64,000 nucleotides of DNA from Thermodesulfovibrio sp. (GCA_025057595.1 JANXBK010000001.1:1-64000), one strand, 5' to 3'. Positions 26,717 to 36,177 are shown, numbered from the stretch's first letter. Numbers and translations: made by a program. The notes: generated by a model not told the origin, from the sequence alone.

Positions 26717-27017
26717 GGCATATCTCGTATTAGCTGGATTAATTTTTAGCATAGGATTGATAAATCTTTTAATAAGTAGGAATATGATTATTTTATTTAT
26801 CTCTGTTGAAGTAATGCTTGCAGGAGTTAATCTTATGTTAGTCGCTATGGCACACTATATGAATGATATTAGGGGGCATGTTTTAGCTCTTTTTAGTATA
26901 GCGGTTACAGCAGGCTCTGTAGCAGTTGGGCTTTCTCTTCTAGTAGCCTACTTTAATCTTAAAAAGAGTATAGACAGCGAAGAATTAAGAGAACTAAGAG
27001 AAAGATTAGATGGTTGA
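26703..27017 (+). CDS. nuoK: NADH-quinone oxidoreductase subunit K
   Basis: Three-helix MrpC-like subunit of 104 residues with conserved membrane glutamates in SVEVMLAGVNLML and the later AVTAGSVAVGLSLLV helix. It overlaps nuoJ by 14 bases and the next antiporter gene by 8 bases. Confidence 0.93.
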   Translation: MIPLEAYLVLAGLIFSIGLINLLISRNMIILFISVEVMLAGVNLMLVAMAHYMNDIRGHVLALFSIAVTAGSVAVGLSLLVAYFNLKKSIDSEELRELRERLDG

Positions 27018-28470
27018 ACTACTACCACTTTTGTCTATTCTGGTTTCTGTAGTTGCAGCTATCTTAATTGTCTTTATCGGAGATAGAAATCCCAATCTTA
27101 GAGAGTTTGTATCAGTAGTTGCGGGTTTACTGAAGTTTTCTTTCGTTTTAATGCTTATTCCTCCTTTTTTAAAGAACAAAGAGATATATCTGAAAATTAC
27201 TACAGTTTTACCAGGCATAGAGCTATCTTTTAGAGTTGATGGATTAGGACTACTCTTTGCTTTAGGTGCTTCTTTTCTTTGGATACTGACTACTTTCTAC
27301 TCAATTGGATATATGAGAGGATTAAATGAGCATTCTCAAACTAGATATTTTGCTTGTTTTGCTCTTTCTTTAAGCTCTGCAATGGGAATAGCTTTTGCAG
27401 GAAATCTATTCACTATGTTTATATTTTATGAAGCATTGACTATTGTTACTTATCCTTTGGTTGCTCATCGGGAAGACAGAGAGGGACTTGAGGGTGGAAG
27501 ACAGTATGTTGTATATCTCTTGGGAACAGCAAAAATTTTTCTTCTTGCTGCGATAGTTACTACTTATATTCTTACCGGGACTCTTGATTTTAAAGACGGT
27601 GGAATATTTACTTCCCAGATAGTTGACAACAACAAACTATTTCTTCAGATTCTGCTATTTCTTTTTATATACGGTTTTAATAAGTCAGCGGTGATGCCGC
27701 TTCATAGCTGGCTTCCTGCAGCAATGGTAGCCCCAACACCTGTAAGTGCACTGTTGCATGCAGTGGCTGTGGTAAAAGCAGGAGTTTTCAGTGTTTCAAG
27801 AGTTTTTCTTAATATTTATGGTGAAAACACTATAAAACTTCTGGGAGTACAGGATTTAATCTTTTTTATTACAGGTTTTACTATCATAGCTGCCTCTATT
27901 GTGGCGCTTACAAGAGATGATTTCAAGGCAAGACTCGCCTTTTCTACAGTAGCGAATCTTTCCTATATACTCATCGGAGTTGCTATGTTTTCTCCTTTAG
28001 GAGTGCTCGGGGGATTAATTCATATAAGTATGCACGCTTTTTCAAAAATAACCATGTTTTTTGTGGCTGGTTCAGTTTATGTTTCAACACATATAAAGAA
28101 AATAAGTGAACTTGATGGAGTTGGAAGAGTAATGCCGATTACTATGTTTTCCTTCTTTCTTGCTACCTTAAGCATGATAGGTATTCCTTTTTTTGCTGGA
28201 TTCATCAGTAAATACTATCTTGCTTTGGGAGCTTTGCAGATAGAGAGGTTTGAACTATTAGGAGTTTTTGTATTAAGCTCCTTTCTGAATGCGGTCTACT
28301 TTCTTCCGATTTCTTATAGAGCATTTTTTAAAAAGCCAACTTCATCACAGAGATGGTATGGTGTCAAGGAGAACTACTTTTGTGCTATTCCTCTTTTACT
28401 AACTGCTCTTTTAACGGTTTTATTAGGTATCTATCCAAATTTCCTTATAGAAATTATAAAGAGAGGATAA
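27010..28470 (+). CDS. MrpD/NuoL-like proton antiporter subunit, first copy
   Basis: A 486-residue, roughly 14-helix protein of the proton-conducting antiporter family (NuoL/M/N, MrpA/D). Key positions are the helix-5 glutamate in FIFYEALTIVTYP, the helix-7 lysine in NKSAVMPLHSWLPAAMVAPTPVSALLHA, and the helix-8 lysine in VKAGVFSVSR. It sits where nuoL normally lies but is shorter and lacks the long C-terminal lateral helix of NuoL, so it is closer to MrpD in form. It overlaps nuoK at its start and the small gene at 28470 by 1 base (TAATG). Confidence 0.85.
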   Translation: MVELLPLLSILVSVVAAILIVFIGDRNPNLREFVSVVAGLLKFSFVLMLIPPFLKNKEIYLKITTVLPGIELSFRVDGLGLLFALGASFLWILTTFYSIGYMRGLNEHSQTRYFACFALSLSSAMGIAFAGNLFTMFIFYEALTIVTYPLVAHREDREGLEGGRQYVVYLLGTAKIFLLAAIVTTYILTGTLDFKDGGIFTSQIVDNNKLFLQILLFLFIYGFNKSAVMPLHSWLPAAMVAPTPVSALLHAVAVVKAGVFSVSRVFLNIYGENTIKLLGVQDLIFFITGFTIIAASIVALTRDDFKARLAFSTVANLSYILIGVAMFSPLGVLGGLIHISMHAFSKITMFFVAGSVYVSTHIKKISELDGVGRVMPITMFSFFLATLSMIGIPFFAGFISKYYLALGALQIERFELLGVFVLSSFLNAVYFLPISYRAFFKKPTSSQRWYGVKENYFCAIPLLLTALLTVLLGIYPNFLIEIIKRG

Positions 28471-28682
28471 TGTATAGGAGAATTCTCTATATAGTCTGTG
28501 TAACTATAGTACTTCTTGAAATAGTGCTTCTTAAGCTTATGCATCTCGGGCATGGATATTTTAAAATTGAGGAAATTCCTGCCTTTGGAGCTATATTAGG
28601 CTTTTTAGGAAGTTTATTTGTTGTGATTGTTGCTAAATCTTTAAGCAAAGTTATCACAAAGAGGGAAGACTACTATGACTGA
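28470..28682 (+). CDS. Small two-helix membrane protein of the antiporter module
   Basis: A 70-residue protein with two predicted helices (about 4-24 and 37-58) and the C-terminus KREDYYD. The frame is open further upstream (from 28353), but ATG 28470 is chosen because it overlaps the stop of the preceding antiporter gene and gives a clean hydrophobic N-terminus. It overlaps the next antiporter gene by 8 bases. Similar small proteins ending in EDYYD are remembered beside MrpD-like genes in other anaerobes; no function is known. It may fill the role of a missing small Mrp-type subunit. Confidence 0.75.
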   Translation: MYRRILYIVCVTIVLLEIVLLKLMHLGHGYFKIEEIPAFGAILGFLGSLFVVIVAKSLSKVITKREDYYD

Positions 28683-30444
28683 TTTTATACATCCGGGATT
28701 AGTACTCATTTTTGCTTCACTTATTTTACCAGTTATACCAAAAAATTTAAGAGGTCCATACAGTGTGTTGATAGCTACTTTGGGGTTTTCCCTTACACTT
28801 ATGGCAGAACAAGGATTTTATGGCTCTGTAAATCTATTTGGTGTGAATATTTCTCCTATTGTAAGAGTAGACAGTTTAAGTCTTCTTTTTGCCTCTATTT
28901 TTAGTTTTATTGGATTAATTGGGATAATCTACTGCTGTCACATAGATGATTGGATTCAGCAGATGGCTGGACTGCTTTATACAGGAGCTTCATTAGGTGT
29001 AAGTTTTGCTGCTGATCTTCTTAGTTTTTATCTTTTCTGGGAGATGCTTTCCTTCTGCGCGGTTTTACTTATATGGTCTCAAAGAACAAAGGAAGCAATA
29101 GATGCTGGATACAGATATATACTTGTTCATATAGTAGGAGGTCTTTCACTATTTGTAGGCATAGTAATCTTTATATATAAAACAGGAAGTATAGAGTTTT
29201 CCTCTTTTATGAGTTATTCAAATGAGGCTTTCTGGTGGTTTATTCTTGTAGGTTTTGCTTTATGTGCAGCAGTTCCGCCTTTTCATGCATGGCTTCCTGA
29301 TTCTTATCCCTCTGCTACAATTTATGGAAGTGTCTTTCTTAATCCTTTCACTACAAAAGCAGCAGTTTATGCTCTTATTAGAGGATTTCCAGGTGCGGAG
29401 ATTCTTATTTATTTTGGCTCAATAATGGCTGTTTATGGAGTTATTTATGCACTTCTTGAGAATAACTTAAGAAGACTTCTTTCTTATCACATAGTAAGTC
29501 AGGTTGGATATATGGTTGCAGGAGTAGGACTTGGAGTAATTAGCTTAGGACTGAATGGTTCTGCATCCCATGCATTTAATCATATACTTTATAAATGTTT
29601 ACTTTTTATGTCAGCAGGAGCAGTAATATATGCTACTGGAAAGGAAAAAATGACTGAACTTGGTAGTTTTGCCAAGTATGCTCCAGTCACTGCTATAAGC
29701 TTTTTCATAGGCGCTTTTTCTATCGCAGGTTTTCCTCTTACTAATGGATTTATTGGAAAAGCACCTGTTGTCTCAGCAGCAGGTGAAATAAAGAATTTTT
29801 TTGCTTATTTAATGCTTAATGTAGCTACTTGTGGGACGATTATAAGCATTGTTTGTAAGATGGGATATTACACATTTTTTTCAGACAAGAAAACAGATTA
29901 TTCAGTGAGACAAACTCCCCTAAATATGAAAATTGCTATGGTTATAACATCTGGCTTATGTATTTTAATAGGTATCTTTCCGAAAACTTTTTATCAGTAT
30001 TTACCTTATCCGATGGATTATGAGCCCTACACAGCCCAGCACATTCTTGATACTCTTGCTATTTTCGGTTTTACTGGAGTTGTTTTTTTGATTTTTCTTA
30101 AAAAACTAAAGCCTAAGCCCTATATAAATCTTGATATGGACTGGTTTTACAGGAAAGGAGCGATCTTAACGGTGAATTATTTTAACAAAACGGTTCCTTC
30201 AGTAGAATACGGTTTAGTAAACAGGATTTGGAGATGGATAATAGAGTTAGTGGTATTACCCCTAAGTCATAAAGTTTCCAACTACGAAAGAGTAAAAATG
30301 AGCAGAATTCCTAATTTTTTCTCCAACTTAGCGAAAAATTTTAGTGACAGTTTAGCTATTTTCCATACAGGAAGAATACAGGATTATGCTATGTATATGT
30401 TAAGTTTTTTAGGATTGGCACTTTTAATTTATCTACTCTTTTAG
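28675..30444 (+). CDS. MrpD/NuoL-like proton antiporter subunit, second copy with long C-terminus
   Basis: A 589-residue antiporter-family protein. The core has LLSFYLFWEMLSFCAVLLIW (helix-5 glutamate), VPPFHAWLPDSYPSATIYGSVFL and a lysine in NPFTTKAAVY. After the core, from about residue 470, it carries a long segment with an extra membrane helix and a C-terminus FHTGRIQDYAMYML, which resembles the end of NuoL and of hydrogenase-4 or Mrp subunits. It could act as the distal pump with a lateral helix. A ribosome binding site lies within the preceding small gene. Confidence 0.85.
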   Translation: MTDFIHPGLVLIFASLILPVIPKNLRGPYSVLIATLGFSLTLMAEQGFYGSVNLFGVNISPIVRVDSLSLLFASIFSFIGLIGIIYCCHIDDWIQQMAGLLYTGASLGVSFAADLLSFYLFWEMLSFCAVLLIWSQRTKEAIDAGYRYILVHIVGGLSLFVGIVIFIYKTGSIEFSSFMSYSNEAFWWFILVGFALCAAVPPFHAWLPDSYPSATIYGSVFLNPFTTKAAVYALIRGFPGAEILIYFGSIMAVYGVIYALLENNLRRLLSYHIVSQVGYMVAGVGLGVISLGLNGSASHAFNHILYKCLLFMSAGAVIYATGKEKMTELGSFAKYAPVTAISFFIGAFSIAGFPLTNGFIGKAPVVSAAGEIKNFFAYLMLNVATCGTIISIVCKMGYYTFFSDKKTDYSVRQTPLNMKIAMVITSGLCILIGIFPKTFYQYLPYPMDYEPYTAQHILDTLAIFGFTGVVFLIFLKKLKPKPYINLDMDWFYRKGAILTVNYFNKTVPSVEYGLVNRIWRWIIELVVLPLSHKVSNYERVKMSRIPNFFSNLAKNFSDSLAIFHTGRIQDYAMYMLSFLGLALLIYLLF

Positions 30445-30454
30445 GTGTTTTTTT

Positions 30455-31894
30455 ATGTTGGGAGTTAAGTTAATTTTATTGCTTCCACTTATTGGAGCAA
30501 TTTTAGTTTGGATGATTAGAAAAAGGTTTTTAGTTAATTTAGTTGCAATAAGCCTTTCTCTTTTTTCCTTTTTAATCGCTTTATTTTACTATCTAAACTT
30601 AGACAGGACAAAGAGGGAATTTCAATTCATTTTTTCCTATAGATGGATTTCTGCATGGAATCTTGATTTTTCTGTAGGATTTGATCATATAAATGCACCT
30701 TTTGTTCTTCTCACCACACTAATTACAACTGTGGCTGTAGTTTTATCTGCCAAGACAATTAAAGAAAAATTATCATCCTACATGGCTTTGCTACTCTTAC
30801 TTTCTTTTTTTGTGAATACTTTTTTTATGTCCACTAACTTTTTACAATTCTTTTTCTTCTATGAAGCAATGCTTATACCTTCTGTTTTGTTAATTCAAAG
30901 ATGGGGTGGAAGGAATGCATATGAAGCTTCACTTAAATTTTTACTTTATACTTTCGGATTCAGTCTCTTTCTCTTTATTGCTATAATTGCTGTATATTTT
31001 TATGGAGGTGGGTTTAGATTTGACAGTTTAAGCCAATTGAGTTTAACTGCTCAATCTAAAATGTTACTTTTTATAAGTTTTTTATTAGCCTTCTTTGTTA
31101 AAATTCCTATTGTTCCTCTACATGGATGGTTAAGAGAGGCCTACTATGAAGCTCCTATGCCTATGACAATATTTATGTCTTCTGTGCTTAGTAAAATGGG
31201 AGTATATGGTACTCTTAGGATAGCTCCCTATTTCAGTGATACAGTCTCTTTAGTTTCTAATTGGATTATTGCTTTATGTGTTTTTTCTTTTATTTACTCT
31301 GCATTTGTAGCACTTACTGCTAAGAATACGAAGATTATGTTTTCCTATATGAGCCTTAGCCATATAGGAATGATTACTGCTGGAGTATTTACTGGAAACA
31401 TCTTGGGTTATCAAGGTACATTACTGCAAAGTATAAACCATGGATTACTCTCTGCAGGATTTTTTTACATAGCAGAGCTATTACAGAGACAAACACAGAG
31501 TTTTGATTCGGAAAAATTTGGTGGTCTTTCAAAGAGAGTTCCTGCACTCACATTCTTTACTTTTGCTCTAATAATGGCAATGGCTGGATTCCCAGGGCTT
31601 AACTACTTTAATGGAGAACTTTTACTTTTAAGCGGCATATTTAAAGAAAATATCTATCTTGGTTTTTTCAGTGTGTTTGGTGTTGCTTTAGGGGTTTTAT
31701 ATTTGGCATGGTTTTTCTACAGAGTTTTTCTAAGAAAGCCTGCTGCAGAGATGTCTTACTATGTTAAAGATGTTAGTTCTTGGGAATTTCTTATTTTACT
31801 TTTGTTTTTCCTTATATCCATATATCTTGGTCTAAATCCGGATTTTGTTCTATTAGGACTAAAAAATATCATATCTTTTGGAGGCAAAGTATGA
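30455..31894 (+). CDS. nuoM: NADH-quinone oxidoreductase subunit M
   Basis: Antiporter-like subunit of 479 residues and about 14 helices. It carries FFFYEAMLIPSVLLIQRWGG with the pump glutamate, KIPIVPLHGWLREAYYEAPMPMTIFMSSVLSKMG with lysines (in part), and SYMSLSHIGM, which mark NuoM. The start is 10 bases after the previous gene, and the stop overlaps the nuoN start (ATGA). Confidence 0.93.
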   Translation: MLGVKLILLLPLIGAILVWMIRKRFLVNLVAISLSLFSFLIALFYYLNLDRTKREFQFIFSYRWISAWNLDFSVGFDHINAPFVLLTTLITTVAVVLSAKTIKEKLSSYMALLLLLSFFVNTFFMSTNFLQFFFFYEAMLIPSVLLIQRWGGRNAYEASLKFLLYTFGFSLFLFIAIIAVYFYGGGFRFDSLSQLSLTAQSKMLLFISFLLAFFVKIPIVPLHGWLREAYYEAPMPMTIFMSSVLSKMGVYGTLRIAPYFSDTVSLVSNWIIALCVFSFIYSAFVALTAKNTKIMFSYMSLSHIGMITAGVFTGNILGYQGTLLQSINHGLLSAGFFYIAELLQRQTQSFDSEKFGGLSKRVPALTFFTFALIMAMAGFPGLNYFNGELLLLSGIFKENIYLGFFSVFGVALGVLYLAWFFYRVFLRKPAAEMSYYVKDVSSWEFLILLLFFLISIYLGLNPDFVLLGLKNIISFGGKV

Positions 31895-33264
31895 CTCAAT
31901 ACTTGCTACTACTACCTGAGATAACTCTATTTGTTTTGGGAGTTATAACTTTCTGTTATGGTTTCATAAGGAGAGAAAGTAAACATTTATGGATATTTGG
32001 TTTGTTAACTTTTGCTGTCTCCCTTGCAGTTGCTGTTGTTTGTTTTAATCACAGGGAATTTTCAGCAGAGGCTGTGAAAATAAGTGAGTATAAACAGTTG
32101 ATGAGAGTATTTATCTTTACTATAGGTTTACTGGTGCTTGTCTTGTCTTACGAAGATCTAAAGAAAAATGTAAACAAAGCAGCAGAGTATTTTTTTCTTT
32201 TAATAATATCTTTATTTGGTATGAATATTATGATTGTTGCCAATGATTTACTTATTCTTTATCTTTCTTTGGAGACTTTTTCCTTAGCTTTATACACTCT
32301 TGCAGGATTTTATCAAAAAGAAAGAGTAAGTGTAGAGGCAGGTTTAAAGTATTTTATTCTTGGCACATTATCCTCTGTGCTTCTTCTTGCCTGCATAGCC
32401 TTTCTTTATGGTATAACAGGCAGTACCTCCTATGAGATTCTTAGATCAATGAAAGTAGAAGATTTTTCTTTCAGTTTAGGAGTTCTTTTCCTTGTCGCAT
32501 CCTTTGCTTTTAAGCTTTCTCTTGTTCCTTTTCATGCATGGGCTCCAGATGTATATCAAGGCGCTCCAACTTCTGTAACAGCTTTTTTTTCTACAGCGCC
32601 CAAAGTAGCAGTTTTTTCGGCGTTGATTAATATTTTTCTGTCCTTTTCTCTACAAACAAAGCCTGAAGGTTTGATAATAATTCTTTCAAGCCTTTCAATG
32701 TTTTTAGGAAATCTTTTAGCTCTTAGGCAAACAAATTTAAAGAGAATGCTTGCATATTCATCTATAGCTCATTCAGGATATATGTTTATGGCATTTTTAC
32801 TCAGCGATAATTTAATTGTTTTGTCTCTTATTCCCTATTTGATAGTTTATGTATTTATGAATATAGGAATTTTTGCTGTAATAATATCAATAAAGGAAGA
32901 AACTCTCAATAAATATTATGGTCTTGGCAAATACAATCCTATAGTTGCTCTCTGTCTTATAATAATACTTTTCTCTTTTACAGGAATACCTCCTACAGCA
33001 GGATTTGTGGTAAAACTTAATCTTTTTAAAAATGTTTTTTCTGCCGGCTACAGTGAGCTAGTTTTTTTTGCACTTTTAATGAGTATTTTGTCTGCCTTTT
33101 ACTACCTAAGAGTGGTTTTTTATCTTTATAAGGATGCTCCTATAAATTTTAAGTATAACAAAAATAATATTACTCTTGCCTTAGCTTTACTCTGTTGTAT
33201 ATTTCTATTATTAGTCGGAGTTTTGCCAGATTTGATTCTATTTTTCTTCTTCAAACTGTGGTAG
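31891..33264 (+). CDS. nuoN: NADH-quinone oxidoreductase subunit N
   Basis: Antiporter-like subunit of 457 residues. The frame extends upstream to 31780, but ATG 31891 overlaps the nuoM stop, follows GGAGGC and gives the normal NuoN N-terminus (LLLPEITLFVLG). Signatures are LILYLSLETFSLALY, FKLSLVPFHAWAPDVYQGAPTSVTAFFSTAPK (in part) and AYSSIAHSGY. It ends the plus-strand operon and overlaps the convergent regulator gene by 27 bases, with no obvious terminator between. Confidence 0.93.
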   Translation: MTQYLLLLPEITLFVLGVITFCYGFIRRESKHLWIFGLLTFAVSLAVAVVCFNHREFSAEAVKISEYKQLMRVFIFTIGLLVLVLSYEDLKKNVNKAAEYFFLLIISLFGMNIMIVANDLLILYLSLETFSLALYTLAGFYQKERVSVEAGLKYFILGTLSSVLLLACIAFLYGITGSTSYEILRSMKVEDFSFSLGVLFLVASFAFKLSLVPFHAWAPDVYQGAPTSVTAFFSTAPKVAVFSALINIFLSFSLQTKPEGLIIILSSLSMFLGNLLALRQTNLKRMLAYSSIAHSGYMFMAFLLSDNLIVLSLIPYLIVYVFMNIGIFAVIISIKEETLNKYYGLGKYNPIVALCLIIILFSFTGIPPTAGFVVKLNLFKNVFSAGYSELVFFALLMSILSAFYYLRVVFYLYKDAPINFKYNKNNITLALALLCCIFLLLVGVLPDLILFFFFKLW

Positions 33265-34575
33265 AAGTCCATGGTGTTTCATTTTGGTGCGAAGTTGTTT
33301 TCTTGAAATTCCTAATATTTCAGCTGCTTTAGTTTGATTCCAACCAGTTGAGTTTAGTGCTTTCAAAATAACAGATTTTTCAATTTCAAGAAGATTTAGA
33401 GAGTCTTCTTTAGGAGTTACCCATTTTTCCTGTAGTTTCTTAGGCAAATACTTTATTGATATTAGGCCTGATGGTGATAAAACAACAGCTCTTTCAATAA
33501 CATTGGCAAGTTCTCTCACATTTCCTGGCCAATCGTAGTTTATTAATAACTCCATTACATCTGATTCAATCTGCGGGATAGGTTTATTATTTTCCTTTGA
33601 AAACTTATATAAAAAATGGTTGACTAACAGGGGTATATCTTCCCTTCTTTCTCTGAGTGGAGGAAGATTTATTCTTATTACATTAAGCCTCCAGTAAAGA
33701 TCTTCTCTGAAGTTTCCTTCTTTTACTGCTGTTTCAAGATCTTTATTAGTGGCTGATATTACTCTTACATCTATCTTAATTCTTTGAGTGCTTCCTATTC
33801 TTTGAATTTCTCTTTCTTGAAGAAATCTAAGAAGTTTTTTTTGTAAAGACATAGGTAACTCACCAATTTCATCGAGAAAGAGAGTACCTTCGTGGGCAAG
33901 TTCAATTAGTCCTATTTTTCTGTCAGTTGCACCGGTAAAGGCTCCTTTTTCATGTCCAAAAAGCTCTGATTCAAGAAGATTTTCAGGTATTGTAGTACAA
34001 TCAACTACTACAAAAGGCTTTGAGCTTCTCAATGATTTTCTATGAATTGCTCTTGCTACAAGCTCTTTACCTGTTCCAGACTCACCTGTAATTAGAACAT
34101 TTGCATTACTCTCTGAAACCATTTGCATTATATAGAAGACCTCTTGCATCGCCTTACTTTTACTAATTATTTCTGGAAACGGTGTTTCTGATGTCTGTAT
34201 TTTTTTAATACCTTTTGATTTTTCAATTGCCTCTTTTAGTATATTTAAGAGTAATTGAGTATCTATGGGTTTTATAAGATAGTGATAAGCACCAAGTTTC
34301 ATTGCTTCAACAGCCTTCTCAATAGTTCCGTAGGCTGTAAGCATCACTGTTGGTATTGATACTTCATTAAGCTTCATCCATTTTAATAAATCTATCCCAT
34401 CCATTCCCGGTAGTCTATAGTCAAGAAGCACACAGTCAACAGTAAAGTTTTTAAGAATGTTAATGCCTTCCTCTGCAGTGGTGGCTGTATAAACAGAGTA
34501 TCCCTCTTTTTTAAGAATAGCTGAAATTGCCCTCAAAGCACTTATTTCATCATCTATATATAAAATGTTTGCCAC
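33238..34575 (-). CDS. Sigma-54-dependent response regulator, NtrC family
   Basis: A 445-residue transcription activator. Domains: receiver (1-120) with D52 in LLDYRLPGMDG; AAA+ domain (about 140-370) with Walker A GESGTGKE, the sigma-54 contact loop GAFTGA and LFLDEIGELP; and a C-terminal Fis-type helix-turn-helix (NQTKAAEILGISRKQLRTKM). All key residues are present. It directly follows the membrane kinase gene. The operon on the other side of nuoN has a sigma-54 promoter with tandem palindromes in enhancer position, which makes it a likely target. Confidence 0.93.
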   Translation of the reverse strand: MANILYIDDEISALRAISAILKKEGYSVYTATTAEEGINILKNFTVDCVLLDYRLPGMDGIDLLKWMKLNEVSIPTVMLTAYGTIEKAVEAMKLGAYHYLIKPIDTQLLLNILKEAIEKSKGIKKIQTSETPFPEIISKSKAMQEVFYIMQMVSESNANVLITGESGTGKELVARAIHRKSLRSSKPFVVVDCTTIPENLLESELFGHEKGAFTGATDRKIGLIELAHEGTLFLDEIGELPMSLQKKLLRFLQEREIQRIGSTQRIKIDVRVISATNKDLETAVKEGNFREDLYWRLNVIRINLPPLRERREDIPLLVNHFLYKFSKENNKPIPQIESDVMELLINYDWPGNVRELANVIERAVVLSPSGLISIKYLPKKLQEKWVTPKEDSLNLLEIEKSVILKALNSTGWNQTKAAEILGISRKQLRTKMKHHGLLPQFEEEK

Positions 34576-36177
34576 TTATTCCTCCCTTAAGGGCAACTCT
34601 ACTGTAAATTCTGTCCCTTCGTTTAATCTACTTTTTACAACTATATTTCCTTGATGATCTTTTATAATTCTGTCTACACATGCAAGTCCAAGTCCTGAGC
34701 CAGTTGTTTTTGTTGTAAAAAAGGGCTCAAATATCTTATCTATTAACTCTTCAGGTATTCCACTTCCTGAGTCTCTTATTATTATTTTTACTTTTCCGTC
34801 AGCTTTCTCGGTTTTAATTGAAATTATATCGCCCTTTGTTGTAGCATCAATAGCATTTACTAAAAGATTTAGTATCGCCTGTTTTAGCTGATGATGGTCA
34901 AAATAAAACTCCGGTATAGATGTATCAAGCTCGGTGCTGAGTATTTTTTCTCCTTCTTTAATCTCTGTTTCAACAAGTTTTATAACATCTTTTATTATGT
35001 TATTTATATTTCCCCTTTCATATTTAATAGGTAGAGGTCTTGCATAAGACAAAAAGCTTGTAATAAGCTCATTTAACCTCTCTGTCTCTCTATCAATAAT
35101 TGTAAGAAACTCTTTTAAAACCTCACCTTGAAAGTTTGCTTTAAGATAAGAAGTAGATGCTTTAATTGCGTTAAGTGGATTTTTTATTTCATGCGCAACT
35201 ATCATTGCCATTTCTGCTATAGCAGAAGATTTTTCCAGTTTCAATTTTTCTTTTGTTGTCTTATCAAGTTCTTCAATTGAGTGTTTCAATTTTATAATCA
35301 TCTCATTAAATGTTTCTATAAGATATCCAATTTCATCTCCACAAGAGCTTCTGTATACCTCACAGTTTTTGCAGTCAGTTTTATGGAATTCTTTACAGTT
35401 TTCCTCTGCTTTCTTTATAAACCAACATCTTTCTTTTCCATAAGCAGGACAGTCGGTTTTTTCACATTTAAAAACATCTTTGCATAGAACATTTGTCGGA
35501 TTTTCACATAGTTCAAGTTTATCAGTTTGAATACTTAGCATCTTGTCTTTTAGCCTTTGTAAGGGTTTTATCAGAGTTCTAGAAAGCATAAAAGATAAAA
35601 TTACAGTAAGACAAAAGGATAAAAAACTGATTATATAAATATAATTTTTGAGATCTTTTATATTTTCTTCTATATATAATGCAATTTTATCTTCTGAAAT
35701 ACCAGCTCTTAAAATTCCAAAGAAGCTATCTCCTATACCTATTGGTAAATTTATATGGAGAATCCCTTCTGAGTCCGTTTTCTGCCATTTTCTAAAATCC
35801 GGTTCTAACAAGTTTCCAAGGTGACTTTTAATGCTATGTCCAATAACTCTACCATTTCTATCTGTCACCATAATATACTCCATACCAGGATTGCTCATAG
35901 CTAAAGAGATTTTCTCATCAATGGCTAAAGGATCAAAAAAGATAAGATTGTCTATAACTTCTTTAGATAGGTTATCAAGTGCTACTGAAAGATTTATATT
36001 TATTTGATTTTTCAATGATTTTCTTTGATAATTTAAAATTAAAAGATTTGTAGATAACATAAGTATTAAAAAGATTAAGAGAAAGGAGAAAAATATTTTC
36101 CATCTAATACTTAATCTTTGAGTATTTTTTAGTAGGTTTTTAATTGCCCAATTTTTTAAGTAATAATATATCCTCAT
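34576..36177 (-). CDS. Membrane sensor histidine kinase with cysteine-rich HAMP region
   Basis: A 533-residue NtrB-type kinase. Membrane helices at about 28-48 and 178-198 flank a periplasmic domain of about 130 residues. A HAMP region (about 200-295) is interrupted by a stretch with nine cysteines (224, 232, 238, 243, 251, 261, 269, 272, 279) including DCPAYGKERCW. HisKA follows with H329 in VAHEIKNPLNAIK, then HATPase with DSGSGIPEE and GSGLGL. The first ATG overlaps the preceding lipoprotein gene by 38 bases; a later start is possible. The partner regulator follows with no gap. The cysteines suggest an intracellular metal, cluster or thiol sensor. Confidence 0.88.
   Translation of the reverse strand: MRIYYYLKNWAIKNLLKNTQRLSIRWKIFFSFLLIFLILMLSTNLLILNYQRKSLKNQININLSVALDNLSKEVIDNLIFFDPLAIDEKISLAMSNPGMEYIMVTDRNGRVIGHSIKSHLGNLLEPDFRKWQKTDSEGILHINLPIGIGDSFFGILRAGISEDKIALYIEENIKDLKNYIYIISFLSFCLTVILSFMLSRTLIKPLQRLKDKMLSIQTDKLELCENPTNVLCKDVFKCEKTDCPAYGKERCWFIKKAEENCKEFHKTDCKNCEVYRSSCGDEIGYLIETFNEMIIKLKHSIEELDKTTKEKLKLEKSSAIAEMAMIVAHEIKNPLNAIKASTSYLKANFQGEVLKEFLTIIDRETERLNELITSFLSYARPLPIKYERGNINNIIKDVIKLVETEIKEGEKILSTELDTSIPEFYFDHHQLKQAILNLLVNAIDATTKGDIISIKTEKADGKVKIIIRDSGSGIPEELIDKIFEPFFTTKTTGSGLGLACVDRIIKDHQGNIVVKSRLNEGTEFTVELPLREE

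Noticed and set aside
28353-28469. Longer N-terminus for the small protein at 28470
   Set aside because: The extension lies entirely within the antiporter gene in another frame, is cysteine-rich and non-hydrophobic, and the ATG at 28470 overlaps the upstream stop as in the rest of the operon.
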